Shown here: one piece after another, positions 7,954 through 16,284 of the stretch
How positions within the stretch are numbered: the stretch's first letter is position 1
Layout of the letters: each line of letters starts with the position of its first letter
NCBI GenBank assembly: GCA_937996655.1
Contig: CALKUK010000011.1
Span: forward strand, 248,001 to 312,000
DNA from: an uncultured Sphingomonadaceae bacterium
GTDB lineage: Bacteria; Pseudomonadota; Alphaproteobacteria; Sphingomonadales; Sphingomonadaceae
Reading direction: 5' to 3'
DNA length: 64,000 nucleotides
The notes under the pieces: model-generated
Database searches by the model: none
Seen by the model: the letters and a program-made list of their open reading frames with translations, nothing else
Told to the model about the DNA's origin: nothing
Made by a program: the position numbers and the translations under genes

Positions 7954-8796
7954 ATGGCCAAGGACAATAAGATCACCTTTTACGATCTCGCGCTGTCAAC
8001 CGGCGCGACGATCAGCCCCTTTGTCTGGGCGACCAAATATGCGCTGAAGCATAAGGGCTTCGATCTTGAGGTCATCCCCGGCGGCTTTACCGGCATTTTG
8101 GACCGCACCGGCGGCAAGACCGAACGCCTGCCCGCCATTGTCGATGATGGCAAATGGGTGCTCGATAGCTGGGGTATCATTGAATATCTGGACGAAACCT
8201 ATCCAGATCGGCCCGCGCTCATCCCGCATGAAAGCGTTGCCGCCACGGTCAAGGCGCTTGATCATTGGTTCTGGAATGCCGCCGTTGGCCCTTGGATGTT
8301 CTGCTTCTGTCAGGATTATCGCGATCTCTCCCTGCCGCAGGATCACGAATATGTGACGCACAGTCGCGAAAAGATGTTGGGCCGCAAGCTGGAAGATGTG
8401 CAGGCTGGCCGCGAAGACCGTTTGCCCGGTATATCCAAGGCGCTGGAGCCTTTGCGCGCGGCCCTAGCCCAGCACAAATGGCTCGGCGGGTCATCCCCCA
8501 ACTATGCCGATTACCGCATCATGGGTGGCATCCTCTTCACCGCCTCGGTCTGCAAGACGCCGGTGCTGGCTGAGGATGATCCGCTGCGCGACTGGATTGA
8601 GCGGTGCCTTGATCTGTTCGACGGGCTGGGCCGCCACCCTGGCCTTTTCCCGCTCTTCGGCCTGATACAGCGCGAGGGCGACCCCGATCTGTTCAATCGC
8701 GCCGCCGGACAGGGGGGGATCTACAAGCGTAATACCGGGCCGGAATCAACGCGCGCCGAAACCCAGCGGATCACCGAGGGGATGAAAAAGGCCTAG
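7954..8796 (+). CDS. LigE-like glutathione S-transferase (beta-etherase family)
   Basis: A 280-residue GST with an N-terminal thioredoxin fold (about 8-85) and an all-alpha C-terminal domain. From memory, the sequence matches sphingomonad LigE closely over its length: ISPFVWATKYALKHKGFD, VIPGGFTGILDRTGGK, WVLDSWGIIEYLDETYPD, VGPW, LSLPQD, EDVQAGREDRLP and DLFDGLGRHPGLFPLFGL all have LigE counterparts. LigE/LigP cleave the beta-aryl ether of lignin-derived dimers using glutathione. None of the other known pathway genes (LigD, LigL, LigF, LigG) is beside it, so a beta-etherase role is plausible, not shown; a general detoxifying GST is the alternative. The 136-base leader contains a CCGGCC/GGCCGG hairpin near 7858-7875. 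Confidence 0.7.
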   Translation: MAKDNKITFYDLALSTGATISPFVWATKYALKHKGFDLEVIPGGFTGILDRTGGKTERLPAIVDDGKWVLDSWGIIEYLDETYPDRPALIPHESVAATVKALDHWFWNAAVGPWMFCFCQDYRDLSLPQDHEYVTHSREKMLGRKLEDVQAGREDRLPGISKALEPLRAALAQHKWLGGSSPNYADYRIMGGILFTASVCKTPVLAEDDPLRDWIERCLDLFDGLGRHPGLFPLFGLIQREGDPDLFNRAAGQGGIYKRNTGPESTRAETQRITEGMKKA

Positions 8797-9248
8797 TTCA
8801 CGCCCCACAGATGGGCCGCTTCAATATAACCGATGCGGCCCGTCACATCGAATTTGCACCAGCCATTGGCGCAATCGGTGATCTTGCCGACAACGCCGGG
8901 TTCCGCGCGCCAGACGATTCGGGCGTCGGCTTGTGGCTTGTCACGCATGGGGCGGACGTCGCCGCGCACGATGGCGGTGCGCTTATCCGACAATAGGTTG
9001 GCCTGCATCCAGCCCTGTGTGCCGTCAGGATCTTCGATCTTGCGCCAATTGGGATAGGTGGCGAGTACCTTCACAGGCAGACCGGCACGTTGGTACAGCC
9101 AGCTTGCAGGAAATTGCTGCCCGGGGCCGGTGCGCATGCGCGCCTTGCCCGCGTTGATCGAGCTCCAATAAGGCACCTTATTTTCGGCTCGGATCGCCAC
9201 AGGGGCCATCACCAAGGCGGCCATCGCCAGAACGCTACAAAGACGCAT
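8793..9248 (-). CDS. Exported SH3-domain protein
   Basis: A 151-residue secreted protein with a signal peptide (MRLCSVLAMAALVMAP, cleavage after IRA) and two bacterial SH3-like repeats of the DUF1058 type: one from about residue 30 (SSINAGKARMRTGPG...) and one from about 95 (VRPMRDKPQADARIVW...). Proteins of this kind sit in the periplasm and probably bind peptidoglycan or other envelope ligands; no enzymatic domain is present. I chose the inner ATG at 9248 because it begins the signal peptide and has GGGAGAAG 9 bases upstream; 14 more codons are open in front. It overlaps the GST gene by 4 bases tail to tail. Confidence 0.8.
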   Translation of the reverse strand: MRLCSVLAMAALVMAPVAIRAENKVPYWSSINAGKARMRTGPGQQFPASWLYQRAGLPVKVLATYPNWRKIEDPDGTQGWMQANLLSDKRTAIVRGDVRPMRDKPQADARIVWRAEPGVVGKITDCANGWCKFDVTGRIGYIEAAHLWGVN

Positions 9249-9349
9249 AATCGGATACTTCTCCCAACTCGGCCCCATTCTTTGCCGCAACTTCCTGCCC
9301 GCTTCAACTCCGCTTGCAGTCGCATGTTTCGCAGCCTAGCGATAGGCGC

Positions 9350-10345
9350 ATGACAGCCTCAAATCGCCCCGCCCGCCCGAAAGTTGTCGTCACCCGCGAA
9401 CTGACCGACGGTGTCATGCACCGAATGGAAGAATTGTTCGAAGCGACGTTGAACCGGGAAGACCGGGCATTGCGCCGCGTCGAGCTTGAAGCGGCGATTG
9501 CTGACACGGATGTGCTAGTGCCAACGATCACCGATCGCATCGACGCCGAATTGATCGTCAAAGCGTCTCCCCGGCTTAAGCTGATCGCCAATTTCGGCGT
9601 TGGGGTGGATCACATTGATCTTCACGCCGCGCGCGAACGCAAGATCCTTGTCACCAATACGCCGGGCGTGCTGACCGAAGACACTGCCGACATGACGATG
9701 GCATTGATCCTGTCTGTCCCGCGTCGGCTGGGTGAGGGTGAAAAGCTCATCCGCGCCGGTCAATGGGATGGCTGGAAACCGAGCGGAATGCTCGGCCACC
9801 GCGTTAACGGCAAGACGCTTGGCATTATTGGCATGGGGCGCATCGGTCGGGCGATCGCGCGCCGCGCCCAAGGCTTTGGCATCCGCGTCATCTATCATAA
9901 CCGCCACCGCCTGCCCGAAGGCGTGGAGGCGGAACTGGGGGCGCGCTATACCGATCTCGACACGCTTTTCAGCCAGTCAGACATTGTTTCGGTCAACTGT
10001 CCGCACACGCCTGAGACGCACCATCTGGTCAACGTGCACCGCCTGTCACAGATGCGGGCGGATGCCTATTTCGTGAACACCGCACGCGGCGACATTGTGG
10101 ATGAAAACGCGCTGATCGAGGCTTTGGAACAGGGCCGGATCGCAGGCGCGGGGCTTGACGTCTATGTAGGTGAACCGAATGTCGATCCGCGCTTGCTGAA
10201 GCTCTCCAACACCGTGCTGCTGCCCCATATGGGCTCTGCCACCTATGAAGGCCGCGCGGCGATGGGAGAGAAGGTCATTGCCAACATCCGCGCCTGGGCG
10301 GATGGCCACCGCCCACCCGATCAGGTGCTTGAAGGCTGGGATTGA
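9350..10345 (+). CDS. D-2-hydroxyacid dehydrogenase (glyoxylate/hydroxypyruvate reductase-like)
   Basis: A 331-residue NAD(P)-dependent D-isomer-specific 2-hydroxyacid dehydrogenase. It shows the NAD-binding motif LGIIGMGRIGRAIARRA (about 150-166) and the catalytic set Arg in VNTARGDIVDE, Glu in GLDVYVGEP and His in LLPHMGSAT. The order and spacing fit the glyoxylate reductase (GyaR/GhrB) branch, which reduces glyoxylate or hydroxypyruvate; a phosphoglycerate dehydrogenase role is less likely because no regulatory C-terminal domain follows. I start it at ATG 9350, as the preceding 12 codons do not look like family sequence. It stands alone and converges on purQ with a 3-base gap. Confidence 0.85.
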   Translation: MTASNRPARPKVVVTRELTDGVMHRMEELFEATLNREDRALRRVELEAAIADTDVLVPTITDRIDAELIVKASPRLKLIANFGVGVDHIDLHAARERKILVTNTPGVLTEDTADMTMALILSVPRRLGEGEKLIRAGQWDGWKPSGMLGHRVNGKTLGIIGMGRIGRAIARRAQGFGIRVIYHNRHRLPEGVEAELGARYTDLDTLFSQSDIVSVNCPHTPETHHLVNVHRLSQMRADAYFVNTARGDIVDENALIEALEQGRIAGAGLDVYVGEPNVDPRLLKLSNTVLLPHMGSATYEGRAAMGEKVIANIRAWADGHRPPDQVLEGWD

Positions 10346-10348
10346 GCC

Positions 10349-11008
10349 TTAGGCGCTCGCGAGCGCGTCGAACAGCTTCTTGCCATCCAGCCCACCATGG
10401 GCGGCTTCGCTCATGCGTTCCGGGTGGGGCATCATGCCGAGCACATTGCCGCCTTCGTTGAGGACGCCTGCAATGTTGCGCGCTGAGCCATTCACTTCTT
10501 CGGCATAGCGGAAGGCGACGCGGCCTTCGCCTTCCAGCCGGTCAAGGGTTGCCGCGTCTGCGAAATAATTGCCGTCATGATGCGCAACAGGGATGAGGAT
10601 TTCCTCATCGGCCTTGTAGTGGCTGGTAAAGGCCGACTGGCTGTTGGCCACGGTCAGCTTCACATCGCGGCAAACGAACTGGATTCCGGCATTGCGCATC
10701 AGCGCGCCGGGGAGGAGTCCGGTTTCGGTCAAAACCTGAAAGCCGTTGCAGATGCCGAGCACATAGGTGCCCTTGCCCGCTGCGTCCGATACGGCGCGCA
10801 TCACCGGCGATTGTGCGGCCATCGCGCCGGAGCGGAGATAGTCGCCATAAGAAAACCCGCCGGGAACGCCGATCAGGTCAATGCCCTCGGGCAGCTCGGT
10901 TTCGCGGTGCCACACCATGTGCGGCTTCTTGCCCGTCGCCTGTTCAAATGCGACGGCAAGGTCCCGATCACAATTTGATCCGGGAAAGACGATGACGGCG
11001 GTCTTCAT
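10349..11008 (-). CDS. purQ: Phosphoribosylformylglycinamidine synthase, glutaminase subunit PurQ
   Basis: A 219-residue class I glutamine amidotransferase that supplies ammonia for the fourth step of de novo purine synthesis. The nucleophile elbow is GICNGFQVLTE; the catalytic His-Glu pair lies in MPHPER near the C terminus; VIVFPGSNCDRD is the usual N terminus of the small-PurL system. The start at 11008 places it 2 bases after purS, with which it must be co-translated. purL, the large subunit of the three-part complex, is not in this window, nor is purC. Confidence 0.95.
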   Translation of the reverse strand: MKTAVIVFPGSNCDRDLAVAFEQATGKKPHMVWHRETELPEGIDLIGVPGGFSYGDYLRSGAMAAQSPVMRAVSDAAGKGTYVLGICNGFQVLTETGLLPGALMRNAGIQFVCRDVKLTVANSQSAFTSHYKADEEILIPVAHHDGNYFADAATLDRLEGEGRVAFRYAEEVNGSARNIAGVLNEGGNVLGMMPHPERMSEAAHGGLDGKKLFDALASA

Positions 11009-11010
11009 GG

Positions 11011-11241
11011 TCAGGCGCGCTCGATCCGGTAGTTTTCGATGACGGTATTGGCGAGGAGCTTCTTGCACATCTCTTCAATGTCCGCGTCGCTGGTGCCGTC
11101 GGCGAGATCGAGTTCGATCAACTTGCCGGCGCGCACATCATTGACGCCGCCAAAGCCAAGACCTTCCAGTGCATGGTGGATCGCTTTCCCCTGCGGGTCC
11201 AGAACACCGTTCTTGAGCGTGATCGTGACGCGGGCTTTCAT
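11011..11241 (-). CDS. purS: Phosphoribosylformylglycinamidine synthase subunit PurS
   Basis: A 76-residue protein that bridges PurQ to small PurL in the FGAM synthase of organisms lacking the long fused PurL. Typical segments are MKARVTITLKNGVLDPQG, ALEGLGF, VRAGKLIELDL and KKLLANTVIENYRIE. The ATG at 11241 gives the family's usual length and has AAAGGA about 10 bases upstream. It is the first gene of the purS-purQ unit. Confidence 0.94.
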   Translation of the reverse strand: MKARVTITLKNGVLDPQGKAIHHALEGLGFGGVNDVRAGKLIELDLADGTSDADIEEMCKKLLANTVIENYRIERA

Positions 11242-11381
11242 CGCAGGTGAGTCCTTTAAGGAAATGGGGATGGCCGCGCCTATGCCCGCATGGGTGGATT
11301 TGGGCAAGTTCATGTTTTCTTATCCTTGGCCTGAGACCATGATAATCTGCGTTCACCTCATAACCCGCAAAGGCGATTGTG

Positions 11382-11531
11382 ATGGGTGGTTTGGCTTTGG
11401 CGATGTTTGTCGCCCTCTTTGGCTTTGGCGACAAATTGTTCGGATGGCAGGACGTGTCCGGCAATGTGCAGCTTGGGCTTTTTCTAGCTTTCATTCTCGG
11501 CATCATTTGCGGATACCGGACGGCGAAATAG
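11382..11531 (+). CDS. Very small membrane protein (49 residues)
   Basis: A 49-residue frame reading MGGLALAMFVALFGFGDK, then a short polar turn (LFGWQDVSGN), then a second hydrophobic stretch (VQLGLFLAFILGIICGY) and a basic RTAK end: two short membrane helices. AAAGGCG precedes the ATG. It fills the space between divergent purS and convergent moeB exactly, ending 1 base before the moeB stop. I do not recognise the family. The clean helix-turn-helix hydrophobicity and its fit between neighbours make it likely to be real. Confidence 0.55.
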   Translation: MGGLALAMFVALFGFGDKLFGWQDVSGNVQLGLFLAFILGIICGYRTAK

Positions 11532-11532
11532 C

Positions 11533-12297
11533 TTAGCTGGTTGTGGTCCCGCAGGTTGAACAGGCCGGGTCTTTGGGCAGGCGGATGGCGCGCATCGTCA
11601 GGTCCAGACCGTCGATCACCTGCAGCTTTCCTGCCTGGTCCGCGCCGAAGCCGGTCACAACGCGGATCGCCTCCATCGCCGCCATGGACCCCATCAGCCC
11701 GACCATCGCGCCGAGCACGCCCAGATCTGCGCAATTGTCACAATCTTCGGCATCATGCGCATCGCCGACGAAGCAGCGATAACAGGGTTTATCGGCCTCC
11801 CAGCCCCGAAAGGTTCCCAGTTGCCCGTGGAACTGGCCAATGGCCGCAGAGACAAGCGGAACGTGCGCAGCATTGGCCGCGTCGGCCACGGCGAGGCGTG
11901 TCTTGAAGTTATCAGACCCGTCCAGCACGACATCCATATTGCGCAGCAAATCTGCCGCATTGTCAGACGTGATGCGTTCAACAACCGGGGTTACGGCCAC
12001 GTTCGGGTTGATCGCCCGCACCCGCTGTGCGGCCAGTTCAGCCTTGGACTGGCCGACATCTCCGGTCATGAACAAAACCTGCCGCTGCAGGTTGGACAGA
12101 GAGACGATATCATCGTCGACGATTGTCAGCGCGCCGACACCGGCTGCTGCCAGATATTGGATCGCGGGGGACCCAATTCCGCCTGCACCGATGACAAGCA
12201 TCTTCGCTGCGCTGATTTTAATCTGGCCCGGGCCGCCCACGTCCCGCAGGACGATATGGCGGGCATAGCGCTCCAGCTCTTCGTCGGACAGGCTCAT
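11533..12297 (-). CDS. moeB: MoeB/ThiF/HesA-family adenylyltransferase
   Basis: A 254-residue E1-like enzyme that adenylates the C-terminal Gly of a ubiquitin-like sulfur carrier (MoaD or ThiS). It has the ATP-binding motif VIGAGGIGSPAIQYLAAAGVG (about 34-54), the NLQRQ Arg finger, LDGSDNFKTR, and the two zinc Cys pairs CYRCF and CSTCG. A C-terminal rhodanese domain is absent, as in E. coli MoeB. A MoaD with a GG end is encoded at 28112-28369, making molybdopterin synthesis the likely role; thiamine sulfur transfer is the alternative. Its start overlaps the dut stop by 4 bases, so it is the last gene of the ubiE-ubiB-coaBC-dut-moeB operon. Confidence 0.85.
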   Translation of the reverse strand: MSLSDEELERYARHIVLRDVGGPGQIKISAAKMLVIGAGGIGSPAIQYLAAAGVGALTIVDDDIVSLSNLQRQVLFMTGDVGQSKAELAAQRVRAINPNVAVTPVVERITSDNAADLLRNMDVVLDGSDNFKTRLAVADAANAAHVPLVSAAIGQFHGQLGTFRGWEADKPCYRCFVGDAHDAEDCDNCADLGVLGAMVGLMGSMAAMEAIRVVTGFGADQAGKLQVIDGLDLTMRAIRLPKDPACSTCGTTTS

Positions 12298-12755
12298 ATG
12301 CCGGTGGAGCCGAAGCCTCCGGCACCGCGCGTCGTTTCGTCCAGACTTTCGACCAGTGCGAACGCCGCCTTTTGCACAGGCGCTGGCACCAGTTGGGCGA
12401 TCCGGTCTCCACGGCGGATGGGGAAGGTGTCGCTGCCGAGATTGGCGAGGATGACCTTCACTTCACCGCGATAGTCGCTGTCGATGGTGCCGGGCGTGTT
12501 GAGGCAAGTGATGCCGTGCTTGAGCGCAAGGCCGGAGCGCGGGCGGACCTGCACTTCAAAGCCTTCGGGGATCGCCATTGCGAAGCCGGTGGCGACGGCA
12601 TGGCGCGCACCGGGCAAGAGATCGAGATCTTCTGCCGAAACAACATCCATGCCAGCAGCGCCCGTTGTCGCATAAGCGGGTACGGGCAGCCCGTCGCCAT
12701 GCGGCAGCCGTTGCAGGGCAATCGAAATCTCAGGCGCGGTTTCAGGCAAGGGCAT
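12294..12755 (-). CDS. dut: dUTP diphosphatase
   Basis: A 153-residue trimeric dUTPase that hydrolyses dUTP to dUMP and PPi, keeping uracil out of DNA and feeding dTMP synthesis. All five family motifs are visible: GAAGMDVVSAED (1), RPRSGLALKHGI (2), GTIDSDYRGEVKVIL (3), RRGDRIAQLV (4) and the C-terminal RGAGGFGSTG (5). The ATG at 12755 is preceded by AGAGGA; the gene begins inside the end of coaBC (14-base overlap), as is common for the dfp-dut pair. Confidence 0.95.
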   Translation of the reverse strand: MPLPETAPEISIALQRLPHGDGLPVPAYATTGAAGMDVVSAEDLDLLPGARHAVATGFAMAIPEGFEVQVRPRSGLALKHGITCLNTPGTIDSDYRGEVKVILANLGSDTFPIRRGDRIAQLVPAPVQKAAFALVESLDETTRGAGGFGSTGI

Positions 12756-14007
12756 CAGCAATCCTCTGGGCGAGCGCACGGGCGATCGTTGTTTTGTCCA
12801 TCCGGTCCCAGCTTTCGGTTCCGGCGTCGGTGATCAGGTGAACGCGGTTCTGTTCGCCGCCCATCTTGTCGACCGACACGTCATTGGCGACAATCCAGTC
12901 ACAACCCTTGCGCAGGCGCTTTGCCGTGGCGTGTTCGACGGCGGTTTCGGTTTCGGCAGCAAAGCCGATCACAAGCTTCGGACGGTTTGGCGCCGCACAC
13001 AGACCGGCGAGAATGTCCGGGTTCTTCTGCCAGTTGAGGGAAGGTGGGCCGGCTTCCTTCTTCAGCTTGGACGGCGCTTCATCGACGCGCCAGTCGGCGA
13101 CGGCGGCGACCATGATGGCGGCGTCAGCGGGGAGGGCGGCGGTGACTTCAGCTTCCATCTGCCGGGCCGTTTCCACATCGATGCGGGTGACGCCTGCGGG
13201 TGTTGGCAAGCTCACGGGTCCGGCAATAAGGGTGACCTTTGCGCCTGCTTCAGCAAGGGCCCCGGCTATGGCAAAACCCTGTTTTCCCGAGGAACGGTTG
13301 GCAATCACGCGGACCGGGTCAATCGGCTCATGCGTTGGGCCGGCAGTCACGATGATATGGGTGCCCTTTAACAGCTCCGATTGGGCTGAGCCTGTCGAAG
13401 CCGCGCTCTTCCCTTTGACTTCTGTGCCCAGAAAGGACGACCCTTCGACAAGCTCAGGGTGAGCGGGATTGGAGACCATTCTAGAAATCGCCGCCGCAAT
13501 GGCCTCCGGCTCGGGCAGGCGGCCGGGGCCGAATTCACCGCAGGCCATCGGGCCTTCATCGGGGTCCAGCACAGTGATGCCGTCGCTTCGCAGTGTCGCG
13601 ATATTGCGCTGCGTGGCGGGGTGGGTCCACATCCGCACATTCATGGCAGGCGCACACAGCACAGGCTTATCGGTCGCGAGCAGCAATGTCGTCGCCAGAT
13701 CATCGGCGATGCCCGCGGCCATGCGTGCCATCAGGTCGGCGGTCGCCGGGGCCACGACGACAATGTCCGCCTGACGCGACAACTGGATGTGACCCATCTC
13801 TGCCTCATCCTTCAGGTCAAACAGGTCAGTATAGACCTTGTCTTCGCTGAGGGCGGCAAGGCTCATCGGGGTAACGAACTTCTGGCCCGATGCAGTGATC
13901 ACACAGCGGACGGACGCGCCTTGTTTGCGCAACAGGCGGACCAGCTCGCATGACTTATAGGCTGCAATACCGCCGCCAATGATCAGGAGGATGCGTTTGC
14001 CGTTCAT
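12742..14007 (-). CDS. coaBC: Bifunctional phosphopantothenoylcysteine decarboxylase / synthetase CoaBC
   Basis: A 421-residue bifunctional enzyme of coenzyme A synthesis. The N-terminal FMN-dependent decarboxylase (CoaC, about 1-180) has LLIIGGGIAAYKSCELVR, the PAMNVRMW active-site loop and MACGEFGPGR; the C-terminal synthetase (CoaB, about 212-421) has TAGPTHEPIDPVR, NRSSGKQG and ADWRV. Between them, residues about 181-209 are not family sequence: they are a translated REP-like palindrome (HPELVEG ... STGSAQSE; see 13381-13466). The insert keeps the frame and lies in the flexible domain linker, so activity is probably retained. It starts 5 bases after the ubiB stop and overlaps dut. Confidence 0.94.
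   Translation of the reverse strand: MNGKRILLIIGGGIAAYKSCELVRLLRKQGASVRCVITASGQKFVTPMSLAALSEDKVYTDLFDLKDEAEMGHIQLSRQADIVVVAPATADLMARMAAGIADDLATTLLLATDKPVLCAPAMNVRMWTHPATQRNIATLRSDGITVLDPDEGPMACGEFGPGRLPEPEAIAAAISRMVSNPAHPELVEGSSFLGTEVKGKSAASTGSAQSELLKGTHIIVTAGPTHEPIDPVRVIANRSSGKQGFAIAGALAEAGAKVTLIAGPVSLPTPAGVTRIDVETARQMEAEVTAALPADAAIMVAAVADWRVDEAPSKLKKEAGPPSLNWQKNPDILAGLCAAPNRPKLVIGFAAETETAVEHATAKRLRKGCDWIVANDVSVDKMGGEQNRVHLITDAGTESWDRMDKTTIARALAQRIADALA
13381..13466. repeat. REP-like palindromic element inserted in frame within coaBC
   Basis: Two imperfectly inverted arms sharing the core CTGAGC(C/T)TGTCGAAG: one at about 13384-13400, the other in reverse orientation at about 13441-13457, with roughly 40 bases between. 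The same core occurs twice, again inverted, at 46100-46179. The element adds 28 to 29 codons to the CoaB/CoaC linker without breaking the frame. Confidence 0.8.
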
Positions 14008-14011
14008 GGCG

Positions 14012-15556
14012 CTATCCTAGTTGGAGCGCGGCCGCTGCACCAGCCACCGCAGCGACAGCCGCCGTGAACGCATAGCGCCACCATGCGGACCGCGGACCGC
14101 GCTCCCACACCAGCTTTACATCCGGTAGCGGCGGGGCAGGTGGCGCGCCGCCGGGTTTGGGCAGCTGGGCATCCAAGCGGCGGATAATGTCCGGAATGAG
14201 CGCCAGCGTTTGGGCCTGTTTCTTCAACCCTTCGGCCAGCACCGCTTCCGGCCCCAGTTCATCGCGGATCCAGCCGCCGACATAAGGGGCGGCGACATCC
14301 CACATATTGATCTGTGGGTCGAGCTGCGTTGCGATGCCTTCGACCATCACCATCGTCTTTTGCAGCAGCAGCAGATGCGGCTGGGTCTGCATGTCAAAAT
14401 CGCGGGTGATGGCGAAGAGACCATCGAGCATCTGCCCGACAGAAAGCTCGCTCACCGGCTTGCCGCGCATCGGTTCCCCCACGGCGCGCAGGGCGGTCGC
14501 GAATTCATCGACATTGTGGTGCGCGGGCACGTACTGTGCCTCGAAATGGATTTCCGCGACGCGCCGGTAATTGCCGGTGGTCAGCCCGTAGAGGATTTCC
14601 GCCAGCCAAACCCGCGCCTGCCGGTTGATGCGGCCCATGATGCCGAAATCGATGGCAGCGATGGTGCCATCCGCTTGCACGAACAAGTTGCCCTGATGCA
14701 TGTCGGCATGGAAGAAACCTTCGGCAATCGCCTGCCGCAGAAAGGTGAGGACCAAGCGACGGGCGAGGGCGGGCATATCATGCCCTGCGGCGACCAGAGC
14801 GTCGCGGTCAGAAATTTTGATGCCGTCAATCCAGGCCATCGTCATGACCTTGCCGGTCGTGCGGTCCCAGTCGATCTCCGGCACGCGGTAGCCCGCTTCA
14901 CCCTTCATGGATTCAGCGAGCTCGGACGAGGAGGCTGCCTCGCGCCGCAGATCGAGCTCACGCAGGGTCCAGCGCTTGAAATTGGCAATGACCATGCGCG
15001 GGCGGAGCCGTTTGGCCTCGCCGCCCAGTGCCTCAAGGTGTGCTGCGGCCCATTCATAGGTGTCGATATCGGACAGAAACTGCTTGTCGATGCCAGGGCG
15101 CAGAGCCTTGATTGCCACATCTCGGCCATCGGTGGTCACACCCCGGTGGACCTGCGCGATCGAGGCCGAGCCGACGGCGGTTTCATCGACCGACTGGAAC
15201 AGCGCTTCCAGCGGCTGGCCAAAGCTCGCTTCAATATGCGGGCGCAGAACGGAGAAGGGCAAAGGCGGCAACTGATCCTGCAAGCTCAGCAGGTTGCGCG
15301 CCGCTTCTTCCCCCACCAGATCAGGCCGTGTTGCCAGCGTCTGGCCCAGCTTGACCGCCGCCGGACCAATCGCCTTGAAGGCGGTCGCATAATCGGGCGT
15401 CGCGGGCTGGAAAGTCCCGAACCGGGCAACGCGGCACAGGCGCTTGACCGGCGCGGGCGTGTTTACACCCTGCTCAATCAGTTGCAGCGCGCCATGCTTC
15501 GCCAGCGTTCGCCCCCATTTCAGGAGGCGCAGCGTATGTCGTGTGGCGGAGGTCAA
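14012..15556 (-). CDS. ubiB: UbiB-family atypical kinase (ubiquinone biosynthesis)
   Basis: A 514-residue ABC1/ADCK-family protein required for the hydroxylation stages of ubiquinone synthesis, probably an ATPase that helps lipid intermediates leave the membrane. Seen: the KLGQ motif in AAVKLGQTLATRPD, the Ala-rich loop replacing the P-loop (AVGSASIAQVHRG), the ATP lysine in VAIKALRPGI, the catalytic HADMHQGNLFV and the metal-binding AIDFGIMG. The C terminus is hydrophobic (AFTAAVAAVAGAAAALQLG), suggesting a membrane tail. Its ATG overlaps the ubiE stop by 4 bases, so translation is coupled. Confidence 0.93.
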   Translation of the reverse strand: MTSATRHTLRLLKWGRTLAKHGALQLIEQGVNTPAPVKRLCRVARFGTFQPATPDYATAFKAIGPAAVKLGQTLATRPDLVGEEAARNLLSLQDQLPPLPFSVLRPHIEASFGQPLEALFQSVDETAVGSASIAQVHRGVTTDGRDVAIKALRPGIDKQFLSDIDTYEWAAAHLEALGGEAKRLRPRMVIANFKRWTLRELDLRREAASSSELAESMKGEAGYRVPEIDWDRTTGKVMTMAWIDGIKISDRDALVAAGHDMPALARRLVLTFLRQAIAEGFFHADMHQGNLFVQADGTIAAIDFGIMGRINRQARVWLAEILYGLTTGNYRRVAEIHFEAQYVPAHHNVDEFATALRAVGEPMRGKPVSELSVGQMLDGLFAITRDFDMQTQPHLLLLQKTMVMVEGIATQLDPQINMWDVAAPYVGGWIRDELGPEAVLAEGLKKQAQTLALIPDIIRRLDAQLPKPGGAPPAPPLPDVKLVWERGPRSAWWRYAFTAAVAAVAGAAAALQLG

Positions 15557-16284
15557 ATCTTCCAGCCGCTATGGATGGCCACAAGCCCGCCGAGGATCGG
15601 TTCATGCCGTGTCTGGATGAAGCCTGCTTCCCCAATCATCGCCTCAAAGGCGGGCATGGTCGGGAATTTGCGGATCGATTCGATCAAATAGCGATAGCTG
15701 TCTTCATCATCGGCGATCATCTTGCCCAGCTTGGGTACCAGCTTGTGCGAATAGAAATCGTACACATCCGAAAAGCCCGGCCAGGTCGTGGTTGAGAATT
15801 CAAGGCAGAAGAACCGCCCGCCGCGTTTCAGCACGCGGTGTGCTTCAGCCAGCGCCTTGTCGATCCGCGTTACGTTCCGGATGCCGAAGGCGATGGTGTA
15901 CGCATCAAAGCTGTTCGAATCGAACGTCAGCGTTTCCGCATTTTGTTCAGACCAGCTTAGGCCGCCAATCTCCCGCTCAGCTGCGCGCTCCATACCGACG
16001 CCCAGCATATCGGGGTTGATGTCCGACACAGTGACAAGCGCGCCTTGCGCCTGCATGCGGAAGGCAATGTCGCCCGTGCCGCCCGCCATATCGAGGATCA
16101 TCTCGCCCGGCCGTGGCTTTACCCGGCGCACGAAGCGATCCTTCCATAAGCGGTGCATCCCGCCCGACATCGCGTCATTCATGACATCATAGCGGCGCGC
16201 TACATTGGAAAAGACCGCGCCCACGCGCTGCGTCTTTTCTTCCGGGCTTACATCTTCATATCCGAAGGAGACTGTCTCGCTCAT
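15553..16284 (-). CDS. ubiE: Ubiquinone/menaquinone C-methyltransferase UbiE
   Basis: A 243-residue class I SAM methyltransferase that C-methylates the demethoxyubiquinol ring (and demethylmenaquinol where present). It shows VFSNVARRYDVMNDAMSGG, the SAM motif ILDMAGGTGDIAFRM, FGIRNVTRIDKAL and RGGRFFCLEFS. The ATG at 16284 (MSETVSFGYED) matches the usual start; three codons further upstream are also open. It is the first gene of the ubiE-ubiB-coaBC-dut-moeB operon, whose promoter should lie in the 550-base region before it. Confidence 0.95.
   Translation of the reverse strand: MSETVSFGYEDVSPEEKTQRVGAVFSNVARRYDVMNDAMSGGMHRLWKDRFVRRVKPRPGEMILDMAGGTGDIAFRMQAQGALVTVSDINPDMLGVGMERAAEREIGGLSWSEQNAETLTFDSNSFDAYTIAFGIRNVTRIDKALAEAHRVLKRGGRFFCLEFSTTTWPGFSDVYDFYSHKLVPKLGKMIADDEDSYRYLIESIRKFPTMPAFEAMIGEAGFIQTRHEPILGGLVAIHSGWKI

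Noticed and set aside
14210..15691. Long open frame antisense to ubiB
   Set aside because: Shadow of ubiB; no domain recognised.
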